From NCBI GenBank assembly GCA_934462925.1, contig CAKSIT010000001.1, positions 1-64,000 of the forward strand: a DNA stretch of 64,000 nt, read 5' to 3'. Source of the stretch: an uncultured Oscillospiraceae bacterium. Its GTDB lineage: Bacteria > Bacillota > Clostridia > Oscillospirales > Ruminococcaceae. The notes under the pieces are model-generated. The model searched no databases. It saw nothing but the letters and a program-made list of their open reading frames with translations, and was not told where the DNA came from. Shown here one piece after another: positions 14,934-25,043 of the stretch; the first letter of the stretch is position 1, and each line of letters begins with the position of its first letter. Both the position numbers and the translations under genes were made by a program.

Positions 14934-16478
14934 ATGAACGAACAGCACAACAGCGCAGGCGCTGTAAGCCTTGAAAAGACCGGCGTTCCCGAAAAAGCGG
15001 CGCAGAACGCGGGCGCTGCCGCCGATAAGGCGGAAGCTCCGCACGCAGCGGATATTCCGTGCGACGGTGCGGCAGGGGATAACGCCCCGACCGTAACGGG
15101 CGCTGCCGCCAAGGGCGGCGCGGCAGGCGGGGACGGCTTTTACCCGAGCGGCAGGCTTTTCACGGAAAGCTATGGCGCTGCGGAAAGCCCCGCGCCCGCA
15201 AAGGCGCAGCAGCCCGCAAAGGCGCAGAGCGCTCCCGAAAAGCCCGCGCAGGGCGAAGCGAGCGGCGCTCAGAGTGCGCAGGAAAAGCCCGTAAGGCGGC
15301 TGTCCGACCGCGAGGTGATGGAGCATACCGCAGGGCTTTGGCAGTACAGGGAGATAATCGACGACGGCACGGAGCAGCACAGCGAGTATCACACAAAGCT
15401 TGCCGAAACGCCGTTTGCGCAGGTGATAGGCGCACGCGCGCGCGGCAAAATGCACAAGCGCGACGGCACGAACTGCGACGATTTCTTTGAAACCGCCGTG
15501 ACGGACGACTGCGTTATAGCCGTAGTATGCGACGGCGCGGGGTCAAAGCCGCTGTCGCGCATAGGCTCGCGGGTAAGCTGCGAGAGCGCCTGCGCGTTCT
15601 TAAAGGAGCGGCTGACGGAGCTGTTTGTGCAGTCGCCAGAGCTGAAGCCCGGGCTGTCCTCGAAAATGGACGGCGCGGAGTTTATGGACGGGTGCATGAA
15701 GCTTGCAAGGCTTGTGCAGGAAAGCGCCGCGAAAGCGCTCGCCGCGCAGAAAGAGAAGCTTTCGGAGCTTACGGCGGACGAGAGGTATCTCAAAGCGCTC
15801 GGCAGGCAGCCGGAGCTGCGCGACCTGTCCGCAACGTTCCTTGCGGCGGTAATTGTGCCGCTTGAAACCGAGCGCGGGCGCGAGGCGTTCGTGACGAGCG
15901 TTCAGATAGGGGACGGGTGCGTGTGCGCTATCGACTCAAAAGCGGACGCGGAGCATTGCCTTAAGCTGCTGGGAACGCCCGACAGCGGGGCTTTTCTGGG
16001 CGAAACGGACTTTTTGTCCGACAAGAACACCCGCCCCGAGGCGATAGCCGCGAAAACCCGCGTGAGCCGCGGCTGCTCGGACACGTTCTTGCTTATGACG
16101 GACGGTGTGGCGGACGACTACTTCCCCGCGCAGCCCATGATGAAGCGGCTGTACCTCGACCTGTGCCTGAACGGCATACTGCCCATGGCGGGCGAGCTTA
16201 CCGCAGGGGAAGACCCCGCGCCCGTGTTCTACTCGTCGGTTTCGATGAGCAGGCGCAGCGTGGCGCTGCAATACGCAAAGCAGCTTTTGTCGGACAGCAG
16301 CGAGGAAGCGATGAACGGGCTGTGGAACAAGCGCGATATGCTGCGCTGTCACTCGCTCGAGGCATTCAGAATGAACATTGGCGACACGCCCGCTGAAAGG
16401 CTGTGCGTGTGGCTTGACAACTACACCGAGCGCGGCAGCTTCGACGACAGAACGCTGTGCGCGGTGCGGCTGATATAA
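14934..16478 (+). CDS. PP2C family Ser/Thr phosphatase of the Ter triad
   Basis: A 514-aa protein. Residues 1-130 are Ala/Pro/Lys-rich and low in complexity, probably a flexible linker. The rest is a PP2C domain with NCDDFF, VVCDGAGS (metal-binding Asp), LMTDGVADDYF and the closing FDDRTLCAV; the acidic residues coordinating Mn/Mg appear intact. It sits between the TerY-like vWA protein and the kinase, and so is the phosphatase of the TerY-PP2C-kinase triad. ATG 14934 is used because GGAG precedes it; a TTG four codons upstream is the alternative. Confidence 0.88.
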   Translation: MNEQHNSAGAVSLEKTGVPEKAAQNAGAAADKAEAPHAADIPCDGAAGDNAPTVTGAAAKGGAAGGDGFYPSGRLFTESYGAAESPAPAKAQQPAKAQSAPEKPAQGEASGAQSAQEKPVRRLSDREVMEHTAGLWQYREIIDDGTEQHSEYHTKLAETPFAQVIGARARGKMHKRDGTNCDDFFETAVTDDCVIAVVCDGAGSKPLSRIGSRVSCESACAFLKERLTELFVQSPELKPGLSSKMDGAEFMDGCMKLARLVQESAAKALAAQKEKLSELTADERYLKALGRQPELRDLSATFLAAVIVPLETERGREAFVTSVQIGDGCVCAIDSKADAEHCLKLLGTPDSGAFLGETDFLSDKNTRPEAIAAKTRVSRGCSDTFLLMTDGVADDYFPAQPMMKRLYLDLCLNGILPMAGELTAGEDPAPVFYSSVSMSRRSVALQYAKQLLSDSSEEAMNGLWNKRDMLRCHSLEAFRMNIGDTPAERLCVWLDNYTERGSFDDRTLCAVRLI

Positions 16479-16493
16479 CGAAAGGCAGCGAAA

Positions 16494-17972
16494 ATGCAAA
16501 GCGGTGAAATACTTACTGCCACGCTGGACGACGGCTCTGCGATAGAATATGTGTACGACGCCAACGCCCCGCGCGGCGGCATGAAGCACACGTTTTTCAC
16601 GCCTGACAGAAAATACGCGGTGCAGTTCTTTAACGACCCGCGCGACGCGCACAACCTGCAAATGCAGGACCGTATCCGCTCGATAGTAGGCAAATACAAC
16701 CCCACGCTTTCCGAGGAGGACGGCGGCGCTATCGGCAACACGACAAAAACTGCGGACTACTTCAGAAAGCGCTTTTGCTGGCCTGTTGCAACGATACGCA
16801 GCCCCGAGTTCGGGATAGTCTGCCCGACATACCCGCAGAACTTTTTCTTCGGGGACGGCGCTTCGTCGCTGCTGAACCTTAAGGGCAAGGACAAAAAGAG
16901 CAACTGGTTCACGGGGCGCAACAGGCGCTATATCGAGGCTGCGGAGCTGGGCGATTTCCGCACGATGCTGAGCACCGCGATAGGGCTTTCCCGCACGGTA
17001 AGGCGAATGCATCAGGCGGGCCTTGCGCACTCGGATTTGAGCTGCAACAACGTGCTTATCGACCCGAAAACAGGCTCGTCCGTCGTTATCGACATAGACT
17101 CGCTTGTAGTACCCGACAAGTACGCGCCCGAGGTCTGCGGCACGCGCGGCTACATAGCGCCGGAGGTGCTTGCAACGCTCGAGCTTGATTTCAGCGACCC
17201 CGCAAGGAAGCTGCCGAGCGTGCTTACCGACCTGCACGCGCTGCCCGTGCTGATATACGAGTACCTTTTCCTGCGGCACCCGCTGCTCGGACCTAAGATA
17301 TACAGCAGCGAATCCGCGGAAATGGACGACTTTTACGCGCTCGGGCCAAAGGCTACGTTTATAGAAGACCCGAACGACCGCTCAAACCGCCCGCGCGACC
17401 TTAAGGTGACGATAGGTTCGCTTTCAAGGGGACTGGAGCAGATGTTCCTCAAGGCTTTTGTGGACGGGCTTCACGAGCCGTCCAGAAGACCCACGGCGAT
17501 GGACTGGGAAAAGGAGCTGCTGCGCGCGTGGGACAGGCTTGTTCCCTGCGCTAACCCGCAGTGCGAAAAAAAGTGGTTTATCCTGCGCGACGAGAGCCGC
17601 CCCGTATGCCCGTTCTGCGGGACGCGGACAAACGGCGGCGTGGCGCGCCTGAGTTTCAAGAGCGCAATGCGCGGGAAAAACGGAATGTTCAAGGAGAAAA
17701 GCGAAGTTATAGCGTACGACGGTATGCCGCTTTTCGACTGGCATATATATTCTAATGTCTACAACGACGAGAAGGCAAGCACCGATATGCGCGCCTACGT
17801 GGCGTATCGCAGCGGAATGTGGCTGCTTGTCAACTACGGGATTGAAGGCATGACCTCGCCCTCGGGACGGCTTGTTCCAAAGGGCAGCGCCGTGGCGCTG
17901 AGAGACGGCGCGGTGTTCCGCATGACAAACCGCGACGATGGCTTGCTGTGCGAGGTGAGCGCGACCCCCTGA
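16494..17972 (+). CDS. Ter-associated Ser/Thr protein kinase with zinc ribbon
   Basis: A 492-aa protein with a divergent protein-kinase domain over residues 25-340: the catalytic loop reads HSDLSCNNVLID (HSD in place of HRD) and the Mg loop VIDIDS in place of DFG, then CGTRGYIAPE as the activation/APE segment. A four-Cys zinc ribbon follows near residue 350 (CANPQC...CPFCG). The C-terminal 120 residues form a beta-rich domain of unknown role. This layout matches the kinase of the TerY-PP2C-kinase triad. It probably phosphorylates proteins that the adjacent PP2C dephosphorylates; the targets are unknown. Confidence 0.88.
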   Translation: MQSGEILTATLDDGSAIEYVYDANAPRGGMKHTFFTPDRKYAVQFFNDPRDAHNLQMQDRIRSIVGKYNPTLSEEDGGAIGNTTKTADYFRKRFCWPVATIRSPEFGIVCPTYPQNFFFGDGASSLLNLKGKDKKSNWFTGRNRRYIEAAELGDFRTMLSTAIGLSRTVRRMHQAGLAHSDLSCNNVLIDPKTGSSVVIDIDSLVVPDKYAPEVCGTRGYIAPEVLATLELDFSDPARKLPSVLTDLHALPVLIYEYLFLRHPLLGPKIYSSESAEMDDFYALGPKATFIEDPNDRSNRPRDLKVTIGSLSRGLEQMFLKAFVDGLHEPSRRPTAMDWEKELLRAWDRLVPCANPQCEKKWFILRDESRPVCPFCGTRTNGGVARLSFKSAMRGKNGMFKEKSEVIAYDGMPLFDWHIYSNVYNDEKASTDMRAYVAYRSGMWLLVNYGIEGMTSPSGRLVPKGSAVALRDGAVFRMTNRDDGLLCEVSATP

Positions 17973-18064
17973 GAGCGTACGCTCCGAAAGGCGCGCGGCA
18001 TTACTCCATATCAGACCCGAGGCAGTGGCGCTTAGGGCTGAACGACGAAAGGAAAAAAACACAG

Positions 18065-20821
18065 ATGAAACAGTTTGGACTGTCAGACAAGGAAGCTGCT
18101 GAAAGCAAGCAGAAATACGGCGACAATTCCATGACCGAGCAGGCGTCCGAGAGCTTTTGGGACAAACTCAAGGGCAACCTTGGCGACCCGATGATAAAGA
18201 TACTTCTTGTGGCGCTCGGCGTAAACATACTGCTCTGGATACTCGGCATTGCGGGCGTTATAAAGAGCGGCGCGCCCGAGTGGTACGAGCCGCTCGGCAT
18301 CCTCGTAGCGATAATGCTTGCAACGCTCGTTTCCACTATCTCCGAGTACAACAACGAAAACGCGTTCCAGAAGCTTCAGGAAGAAGCTTCGCGCATAATG
18401 TGCAAGGTTTACAGAAACGGCGACATCACCGAAGTGGCTATAAACGACATAGTTGTGGGCGACGCTATACTGCTTCAGGCGGGCGACAAGATACCCGCGG
18501 ACGGTATCGTCATCGACGGCGACCTTAAGGTAGACCAGTCGGTGCTTAACGGCGAGAGCCGCGAGGCGAAGAAAACCGCTGTTCCCGACGGGTGGAAGGA
18601 TACCGACGAGAACACGAATTTCGACAGCGAATACAAGGTATACAGAGGCGCTGTGGTATGTTCGGGCAACGCCGTTATGCAGGTAACGGTAGTCGGCGAC
18701 AAGTCGGTTTACGGTAAGATAGCAAGCGAGCTTCAGACCGACGACGACCGCGAAACGCCGCTTAAGGTAAAGCTCGGCAAGCTTGCGAACGGCATATCCA
18801 AGTTCGGCTATATCGGCGGTATTGCAATCGCCGTTGCAATGCTTTTCAAGACCATTTTCATGGACACGGGCTTCGACCCCGCGCAGTTCATCATGGCGGA
18901 CGGCGTGTTCCAGTGGGCGGCGCTGCTTGAGGCGGTAATAAACGCGGTAATGCTGGCGGTTATCATCATAGTTATGGCAGTTCCCGAGGGTCTGCCGCTT
19001 ATGATAGCGATAGTTTCCGCGCAGAACATGGGCAAAATGCTTAAGGACAACGTCCTTGTAAGAAAGGTTGCGGGAATCGAAACCGCAGGCTCGCTCAATA
19101 TCCTTTTCTCGGATAAGACGGGCACTATAACCAAGGGCAAGCTCGAGGCGGTGTCCTTTATAGACGGCGGACTTAACGAGTACAAGACCTTTAACGACAT
19201 CGGCGGCAAGCTCTCCGAGATACTCTCCCTTACCATTCAGCACAACACGCTTTCCATGGTAAGCGGCGAGGGCAGCGAGCGCAGGGTAATAGGCGGCAAC
19301 GCTACCGAGCGCGCTATACTCGGCTTCGACATAAACGGCAAGAAGCTTGACGGCGTAAAGGCTGTCGGCAATATCCCGTTCAACTCCACCAACAAGTACT
19401 CCGCAACGCAGGTTGAGGGCGCATACAATCTTTCCCTTATAAAGGGCGCGCCCGAGAAGATACTCCGGCGCTGCGCGTACTACTACGACCATAGCGGCGA
19501 GAAGAAGCCGTTCGACATGGCGCGGCTCAACGCAAAGATAGACGAGCTTGCAAACCGCGCTATCCGCGTGCTTGCCATTGCTACGAGCGAGGACGCGCTC
19601 GGCGAGGAATCCCTGCCCGAGGGCGACAACTGGACGCTTGTGGGCGTTGTGGGCATACGCGACGAGGTTCGCCCCGAGTCCGTAACGGCTATAAAGGAAG
19701 TTAAGGGCGCGGGCGTGCAGGTAGTTATGATAACCGGCGACCGCAAGGAAACGGCTGTGGCTATTGCAAAGGAAGCGGGACTTCTCGAAAAGGACACGGA
19801 CGTTGTGCTGACCTCCGACGAGCTTGCAAAGCTCTCCGACGAGGAGATAAAGGCGAAGCTTAAGGATATACGCGTTATCGCGAGAGCGCTGCCCTCCGAC
19901 AAGAGCCGCCTTGTGCGCCTTGCGCAGGAGCTTGACCTTGTTGCGGGCATGACGGGCGACGGCGTAAACGACTCCCCCGCGCTCAAAAAGGCGGACGTTG
20001 GCTTTGCAATGGGCGGCGGCACGGAAGTAGCAAAGGAAGCGAGCGACATCGTTATCCTCGACGACAACTTCAACTCCATAGACAAGGCTATCCTTTACGG
20101 ACGCACGATTTTCAACTCTATAAGAAAGTTCATTATATTCCAGCTTACCATTAACGTGGCTGCGGTGCTTATTTCGTTCATATGCCCGCTGCTCGACCTC
20201 GAGTCCCCGCTCAACGTTATCCAGATACTCTGGGTAAACCTCGTTATGGATACGCTCGCGGCGCTTGCATTCGGCGGCGAACCCGCGCTCAAGCGTTATA
20301 TGCACGAAAAGCCCAAGCAGAGAACCGAGCCTATCATCAGCAAGAACATGATGAGCGAGATAATCGTAGGCGCAGGCTGGACGTTCATTCTGTCGCTTGC
20401 TATGCTTATACTCGGCACGTTCGCGTTTGATGAGATGTATCCCACCGTTTCGTTCCTTGAACACCTCGGCTGGGTACGCGAGACCGCGGAGGGACTCGGC
20501 GACCACGCATATCTTCATACGGCGTACTTCGCGTTCTTCATCTTTATCGCGGTATTCAACGGCTTTAACGCAAGAACCGACAAGCTTAACATTTTCGACA
20601 ACCTTTCAAAGAACAAGGGCTTCCTTACGGTATTCGGCATAATCGCGGGCGTTCAGATTGCAATGACCTATATAGGGCTTGCAGTTCCCGCCGTGGGCGA
20701 GATACTCGGCTGCCACGGTCTGAACCTCAAAGAATGGCTACTTGTTCTCGCAATGGCGATATCCATTATACCGATAGACCTTATCAGAAAGGCGATAGTA
20801 AAATCCGTGGCAAAGGATTGA
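18065..20821 (+). CDS. P-type calcium-transporting ATPase
   Basis: A 918-aa P2-type ATPase, plasma-membrane Ca2+-ATPase-like. It has the actuator motif NGES (residues about 160), the M4 ion-binding motif VPEGLP, the phosphorylation motif SDKTGTITKG, KGAPE in the nucleotide domain, MTGDGVNDSPALKKADVGFA and the C-terminal helices of a cation pump. It most likely expels Ca2+, using ATP, from the cytoplasm. It stands 92 nt after the kinase and 77 nt before terD, inside the Ter operon. Since TerD proteins bind Ca2+, the context suggests a calcium-linked response. ATG 18065 follows GAAAGG. Confidence 0.92.
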   Translation: MKQFGLSDKEAAESKQKYGDNSMTEQASESFWDKLKGNLGDPMIKILLVALGVNILLWILGIAGVIKSGAPEWYEPLGILVAIMLATLVSTISEYNNENAFQKLQEEASRIMCKVYRNGDITEVAINDIVVGDAILLQAGDKIPADGIVIDGDLKVDQSVLNGESREAKKTAVPDGWKDTDENTNFDSEYKVYRGAVVCSGNAVMQVTVVGDKSVYGKIASELQTDDDRETPLKVKLGKLANGISKFGYIGGIAIAVAMLFKTIFMDTGFDPAQFIMADGVFQWAALLEAVINAVMLAVIIIVMAVPEGLPLMIAIVSAQNMGKMLKDNVLVRKVAGIETAGSLNILFSDKTGTITKGKLEAVSFIDGGLNEYKTFNDIGGKLSEILSLTIQHNTLSMVSGEGSERRVIGGNATERAILGFDINGKKLDGVKAVGNIPFNSTNKYSATQVEGAYNLSLIKGAPEKILRRCAYYYDHSGEKKPFDMARLNAKIDELANRAIRVLAIATSEDALGEESLPEGDNWTLVGVVGIRDEVRPESVTAIKEVKGAGVQVVMITGDRKETAVAIAKEAGLLEKDTDVVLTSDELAKLSDEEIKAKLKDIRVIARALPSDKSRLVRLAQELDLVAGMTGDGVNDSPALKKADVGFAMGGGTEVAKEASDIVILDDNFNSIDKAILYGRTIFNSIRKFIIFQLTINVAAVLISFICPLLDLESPLNVIQILWVNLVMDTLAALAFGGEPALKRYMHEKPKQRTEPIISKNMMSEIIVGAGWTFILSLAMLILGTFAFDEMYPTVSFLEHLGWVRETAEGLGDHAYLHTAYFAFFIFIAVFNGFNARTDKLNIFDNLSKNKGFLTVFGIIAGVQIAMTYIGLAVPAVGEILGCHGLNLKEWLLVLAMAISIIPIDLIRKAIVKSVAKD

Positions 20822-20898
20822 CATTTTAAGGGGAGAAGCCGCTGCGGCAGGCGCGGCGGCACATCTCCCGCGAGCTATAAATACAGGAGGAAAAAACA

Positions 20899-21483
20899 AT
20901 GGCAGTAAATCTTTCAAAGGGTCAGCGCGTAAGCCTTGACAAGTCTGTAACTATGGCGAGAATAGGCCTTGGCTGGGACACCAACCGCTACGACGGCGGG
21001 CAGGATTTCGACCTTGACGCGTGCGTGTTCCTGCTGGGCGCGAACGGCAAGGTGCTGAGGGACGAGGACTTTGTATTCTACAACAACCTTACCGCGAGAG
21101 ACGGCGCTGTGGTACACACGGGCGACAACCGCACGGGCGACGGCGACGGCGACGACGAGGCAATCATCATCGACTTTACGAAGATACCCCCCGAGATACA
21201 GAAGATAGCCGTTACCGTAACCATTTTCGAGGCGCAGCAGAAGGGGCAGAACTTTGGGCAGGTATCCAACGCCTACGTGCGCGTGCTTAAGGTAGACAAC
21301 GCGGACGACGAGAACGGCGAGGAGGTTCTGCGCTTTGACCTTGTGGAGGAGTTCTCCATAGAAACCGCGCTTGTTGTATGCGAGATATACCGCTATAACG
21401 GCGACTGGAAGTTCAACGCTGTCGCTGCGGGCTATCAGGGCGGACTTGAGGCGCTTTGCAGAAGCTACGGCGTAAACGTATAA
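20899..21483 (+). CDS. terD: TerD family calcium-binding stress protein
   Basis: A 194-aa TerD-domain protein of typical length. It has the calcium-binding acidic loops FDLDACVFLLG and TGDGDGDDE, the conserved GLGWD near residue 24, and the closing YRYNGDWKFNAVAAGY. TerD proteins bind Ca2+ and are linked to tellurite, phage and oxidative-stress resistance in many bacteria; the molecular action is not settled. The ribosome site is AGGAGG. It is the first of two TerD-domain genes here and the family member closest to canonical TerD. Confidence 0.95.
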   Translation: MAVNLSKGQRVSLDKSVTMARIGLGWDTNRYDGGQDFDLDACVFLLGANGKVLRDEDFVFYNNLTARDGAVVHTGDNRTGDGDGDDEAIIIDFTKIPPEIQKIAVTVTIFEAQQKGQNFGQVSNAYVRVLKVDNADDENGEEVLRFDLVEEFSIETALVVCEIYRYNGDWKFNAVAAGYQGGLEALCRSYGVNV

Positions 21484-21538
21484 TGCTTTGCCGCACGGCG
21501 GCGCGGCTGAAACAAAATTGTCCTGAGGGGGCGCGGCA

Positions 21539-22801
21539 ATGGCTGAAAACATAAACGACCTTATTTCACGCGCGCAGCGCGGCGGCACGGTAATGCTGCC
21601 CGCGGGCGAGTTTGAAGGGCCTGTGTATATTACGAAGCCGCTGCGCCTTGTCGGGCAGAACACCACGATATGGACGCGGCGCGGCAGCGTTATCGAGATA
21701 ACCTGCGAGGGCGCGGCGGTAGAGTCGCTGCGAGCGGAGCTTACCGAGAGCGACGTAAACGAGGCGGCTGTGGTGACAAAATACCCCGCGCAGGTGCGCG
21801 ACGTGGAGATAGTCGGCGCGGTAAAGGGCTTCGGCGCGGAGGACGGCTGCTTTGACGTGCCGAAAACCATAGCGCTCGGCGACATTGCCCCGCGCGAGGA
21901 AAACAGCTTTCTGCTTACGGTGAACGTACCCGTGCAAACGCAGATAAGGTGCGATACGGCGGGGGTAACGTTCACGCCGCAGACCCTGCCCGCAGGGAGA
22001 AGCGAGCTTGAAATAAAGGTAAGCGGCATGAGCGCGCAGACGTTCCTGTACGCCGAGGCGCTGTTCTGCAGCAGCTTTATCCGCAGGGTGTACATTACGG
22101 GCAGAGCCGCCGCGAACGCAGCGCCCGTAACGGGGCGCGAGATATACAAAGCCCCGCTTCGCAGCGAACCCGCGCAGGGAGAAGCGCCGCAGGAAACGGC
22201 GGCGATACCCGCAGCGCTCGCAGCGCCCGCGACTGACGTAATAACGCTTAACGAGGAGCAGCCGCTGTACGATATGCCGCTGCTGGAGCTTCGCAAGGGA
22301 CAGCGCGTGGGGCTGCGGCAGTACATAGGCGGCGCGTGCGAGATACGCTTTACCTGCGAAAAGCCCGCGGGCATGGACATAGACCCGTACGTTTTCGAGC
22401 TTGACGGGAACGAGCGCTCGTTTGCGGACAGGGGGCTTATATTTTTCGGCAACGAAAGCGGCGCGAACGACGAGGCGCGCTATTACCCCGACGACGGGCG
22501 TATAACGCTCGACCTTGACAGGCTCGACCACCGCGTGCAGCGCATTTCGGTGGTATACTCGGTCTACGCGGGCGGACCTGCGCGCTCGTTTGCGCAGGTG
22601 AAAAACGCGCGCGTTGCGATATCCGCGCGCGGGCGCGAGCGCATAGCGTTTGCGCTCGACGGGCTGACGAGCGAAACGACGATAGTAGCAATTGAAATAT
22701 ACCTCTACAAGGGCGAGTGGAAGCTGTGCGCAGTCGGCGCGGGATACCGCGACGGCATGGCGCGGCTTTGCAACCACTACGGCATAGAGGTAGAGCAGTA
22801 A
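21539..22801 (+). CDS. TerD domain protein with an N-terminal beta-helix-like domain
   Basis: A 420-aa fusion. Residues 1-190 read like a right-handed beta-helix or pectin-lyase-like fold, with a start of the type seen in that fold (GGTVMLPAGEFEGPVYITKP). A low-complexity Ala/Pro linker follows (about 200-240). Residues 245-420 are a TerD domain (LLELRKGQRVGLRQYIGG; DDGRITLDLDRLDHRVQRIS; LYKGEWKLCAVGAGYRDGMA). The acidic loops are more degenerate than in the TerD upstream. TerD fused to other beta folds is known in this gene neighbourhood type; the role of the front domain is not known to me. Confidence 0.8.
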   Translation: MAENINDLISRAQRGGTVMLPAGEFEGPVYITKPLRLVGQNTTIWTRRGSVIEITCEGAAVESLRAELTESDVNEAAVVTKYPAQVRDVEIVGAVKGFGAEDGCFDVPKTIALGDIAPREENSFLLTVNVPVQTQIRCDTAGVTFTPQTLPAGRSELEIKVSGMSAQTFLYAEALFCSSFIRRVYITGRAAANAAPVTGREIYKAPLRSEPAQGEAPQETAAIPAALAAPATDVITLNEEQPLYDMPLLELRKGQRVGLRQYIGGACEIRFTCEKPAGMDIDPYVFELDGNERSFADRGLIFFGNESGANDEARYYPDDGRITLDLDRLDHRVQRISVVYSVYAGGPARSFAQVKNARVAISARGRERIAFALDGLTSETTIVAIEIYLYKGEWKLCAVGAGYRDGMARLCNHYGIEVEQ

Positions 22802-22830
22802 AAACACAGCATGGAAGGGACGGTCACAGC

Positions 22831-25002
22831 ATGGCACAGCAGTTTACGAGGTATGTCGGTTACGACAGCCCCGAGGCGTTTCGCGGCTTTCTTATGGACA
22901 TATACGCCGCGGCGCGCAAAAGGGGGCTGTTCTATACGGACCGCCTTGCAATGGCAAGCACGACGGAGATATCCGCCGCAGCGCCGTATACCGCCGCTTC
23001 CTACGACGACCCTGCGGCGATAAAGCAGGGGCTTGACGCGTGGCTGCGCTCGGTGCATATCACCTGCGACAGCGCGGCTATAGCGCAGGTAATGGTAAAG
23101 GCGCTTGAAGACTGCGGCGTGAACAAAAAGAACACGTACTTCGTTATCCTTTGCTGGCTGATGAAGTTTCTTGCGGCAAAGCCGCAGCTATTTGTATTTG
23201 TGGGCGCGGCTAACCTGCGCGAGCTGTATCTCATGTATATGCTCTCCCTCGCGGGGGTGGAGGTGACGCTCGTAAGCTACGGCGCTGACGCGGATTTCGC
23301 ACGGCTGCCGTACAAGGACGGCGTTACCGTAAAGGGCGGCGGCAACACCGCGCCGTTAACGGTGGATTACGCCTCGATAGACCTTACAAAGCAGGAGCAG
23401 CTCTCGCAGATGCGGCAGTCGCAGCAGCGCGTGAGCGGGCTTGTAAAGCGGCTGGACACCACCGCCGCGGGGATATTCGAGGACTTTATGACGGACAGGA
23501 AAACGCGCGTTGTGAGAAGCGGCGGCGTTTTCACCGAGGACGGGGAGATACCCGTTTACAGCGCGGCGCTTATAGGCTGCGACGAGGACGCGGCGTACAC
23601 TAATATGCTCGTTAAGTTCAAGGAGAGCTTTGCGGGCAGCAAAAAGCAGCTTATCTTTATAGAAAAGCCGCTTGAAAACCCCAACGCCGAGGAGGTAAAG
23701 GCGCTTGGCGCAGTAACCGCCGCAAGCACGGACGGCATGATAGACGCGCTCGCGCTGCTTATAAAGCTAAACGGCGACCCTACCCGCACAGCGCTCGCGC
23801 AGGCGGCGCTCAAAGAGGTGCTGCAAAGCCTTAACACGGGCAACAGAACGCTGGTGTTCAACTACGGCTCAAAGCTTGTAACGTGGCTTTACCGCTGCAC
23901 GCAGGCGCGCAGGTACTCCGTGCAGTACGAGGATATTCCCGTGGTGCTTTACTACGGCGATATTTCGCAGTCGGAGGTGTGCTTCTTAAGCTTTATGTCG
24001 CGCTGCGGGTTCGACGTTATCTACATCACGCCGGACAAGCACAACGCCGACATAGTGCGGCAGAAAGACCCCGGCGGCAGGTTACAGATATTCGAGCTTG
24101 CAGGCTCTAAGGAGAGCGGCAAGTACCCCGACAAGCCCGTTAAGATGAAAGCCGCGACCGTGGCGTACAACGCCGAGCGCGAGCTTGACACGGTGCTTTA
24201 CGGCGGCGATACGGGCATATACCGCAGCTTCCAGTTCCCAAACAGCCAGTCGCTTACGCTGCGCACAACGTTTGAGGAGATAGGCATACTGTGGAAGGAG
24301 CAGGCGAAGTTCCGCTCGGGCTTTGCAACGGCGGGCAATCTCGTGACCGTCCCCAACATTTTCGCCAAGATAAGCGGCGTACCCGACGGCAACATGAACG
24401 CCTACTGGGACATGGTGCGCGCGCGGCTCACGCCCGAAACCGTTCTTAAGGTGAACGCGCCCGCGCAGCAGCAGGCGACGCCCGATTTGTCGGCGTACCG
24501 CAGCTTTTACCGCAACGGCGAGATAAACACGGAAAAGCTGAAAGCCTCAACGCTGAACAAATACAGCTACCTGCCCGACAGAATACAGGATATGCTGTTC
24601 TTCAAAATGCAGGAGGCGGTGAACAGCGGCTTCCTTAAGCTCGAGGGCGACGAGCTGATGTTCGCGGTGCTGCACTACGGCATGAGCTTTGACAAGGAGC
24701 TGCTGCGGCTGATACAGGGCTTCGATTTTACAAAGGAGATACCGAAGCTTGTGTATATAGACGCGGTGGAGGACGTGTTCACGCTCGAGGAATGCGTGCG
24801 CATAGTGCTTTGCAGCCTTATCGGGTTCGACGTGCTGATATTCACGCCCACGGGCTACAGGAATATCGAGGCTTTCGTTAAGCCCGAGGCTTATGAGGAA
24901 CACGTTATGGACGAGTTCGCCTATAACGTGGAAGTGCCGAAGCTTAAAGTACCCGCAGAGGAAAAGAGCGGCGGGTTTTTCAGCAAATTGTTCAGGAAGT
25001 GA
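22831..25002 (+). CDS. YceG-like Ter-associated protein
   Basis: A 723-aa soluble protein that resembles Bacillus YceG, a component of the yceCDEFGH (Ter) operon of unknown biochemical role. Matching features are the N-terminal YVGYDSPEAFRGFLMDIYAA, a central Rossmann-like region around CWLMKFLAAKPQLFVFVGAA, two further alpha/beta segments that each name bound ligands only vaguely (CGFDVIYITPDKHN; LIGFDVLIFTPTGYRNI), and a C-terminal YNVEVPKLKVP tail. It lies between terD and telA, as in Bacillus. No catalytic motif is clear. ATG 22831 follows GGAAGGGA; an ATG at 22811 is out of frame. Confidence 0.75.
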   Translation: MAQQFTRYVGYDSPEAFRGFLMDIYAAARKRGLFYTDRLAMASTTEISAAAPYTAASYDDPAAIKQGLDAWLRSVHITCDSAAIAQVMVKALEDCGVNKKNTYFVILCWLMKFLAAKPQLFVFVGAANLRELYLMYMLSLAGVEVTLVSYGADADFARLPYKDGVTVKGGGNTAPLTVDYASIDLTKQEQLSQMRQSQQRVSGLVKRLDTTAAGIFEDFMTDRKTRVVRSGGVFTEDGEIPVYSAALIGCDEDAAYTNMLVKFKESFAGSKKQLIFIEKPLENPNAEEVKALGAVTAASTDGMIDALALLIKLNGDPTRTALAQAALKEVLQSLNTGNRTLVFNYGSKLVTWLYRCTQARRYSVQYEDIPVVLYYGDISQSEVCFLSFMSRCGFDVIYITPDKHNADIVRQKDPGGRLQIFELAGSKESGKYPDKPVKMKAATVAYNAERELDTVLYGGDTGIYRSFQFPNSQSLTLRTTFEEIGILWKEQAKFRSGFATAGNLVTVPNIFAKISGVPDGNMNAYWDMVRARLTPETVLKVNAPAQQQATPDLSAYRSFYRNGEINTEKLKASTLNKYSYLPDRIQDMLFFKMQEAVNSGFLKLEGDELMFAVLHYGMSFDKELLRLIQGFDFTKEIPKLVYIDAVEDVFTLEECVRIVLCSLIGFDVLIFTPTGYRNIEAFVKPEAYEEHVMDEFAYNVEVPKLKVPAEEKSGGFFSKLFRK

Positions 25003-25043
25003 CCCGAGAGGGTTGAATAAACGATACAGAAAGGAATATTACT

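Noticed and set aside
18083..20518. 811-codon open frame antisense to the Ca2+ ATPase gene
   Set aside because: GC-rich codon bias leaves long shadow frames; the product has no domain, the plus-strand frame has all P-type ATPase motifs, and there is no ribosome site.
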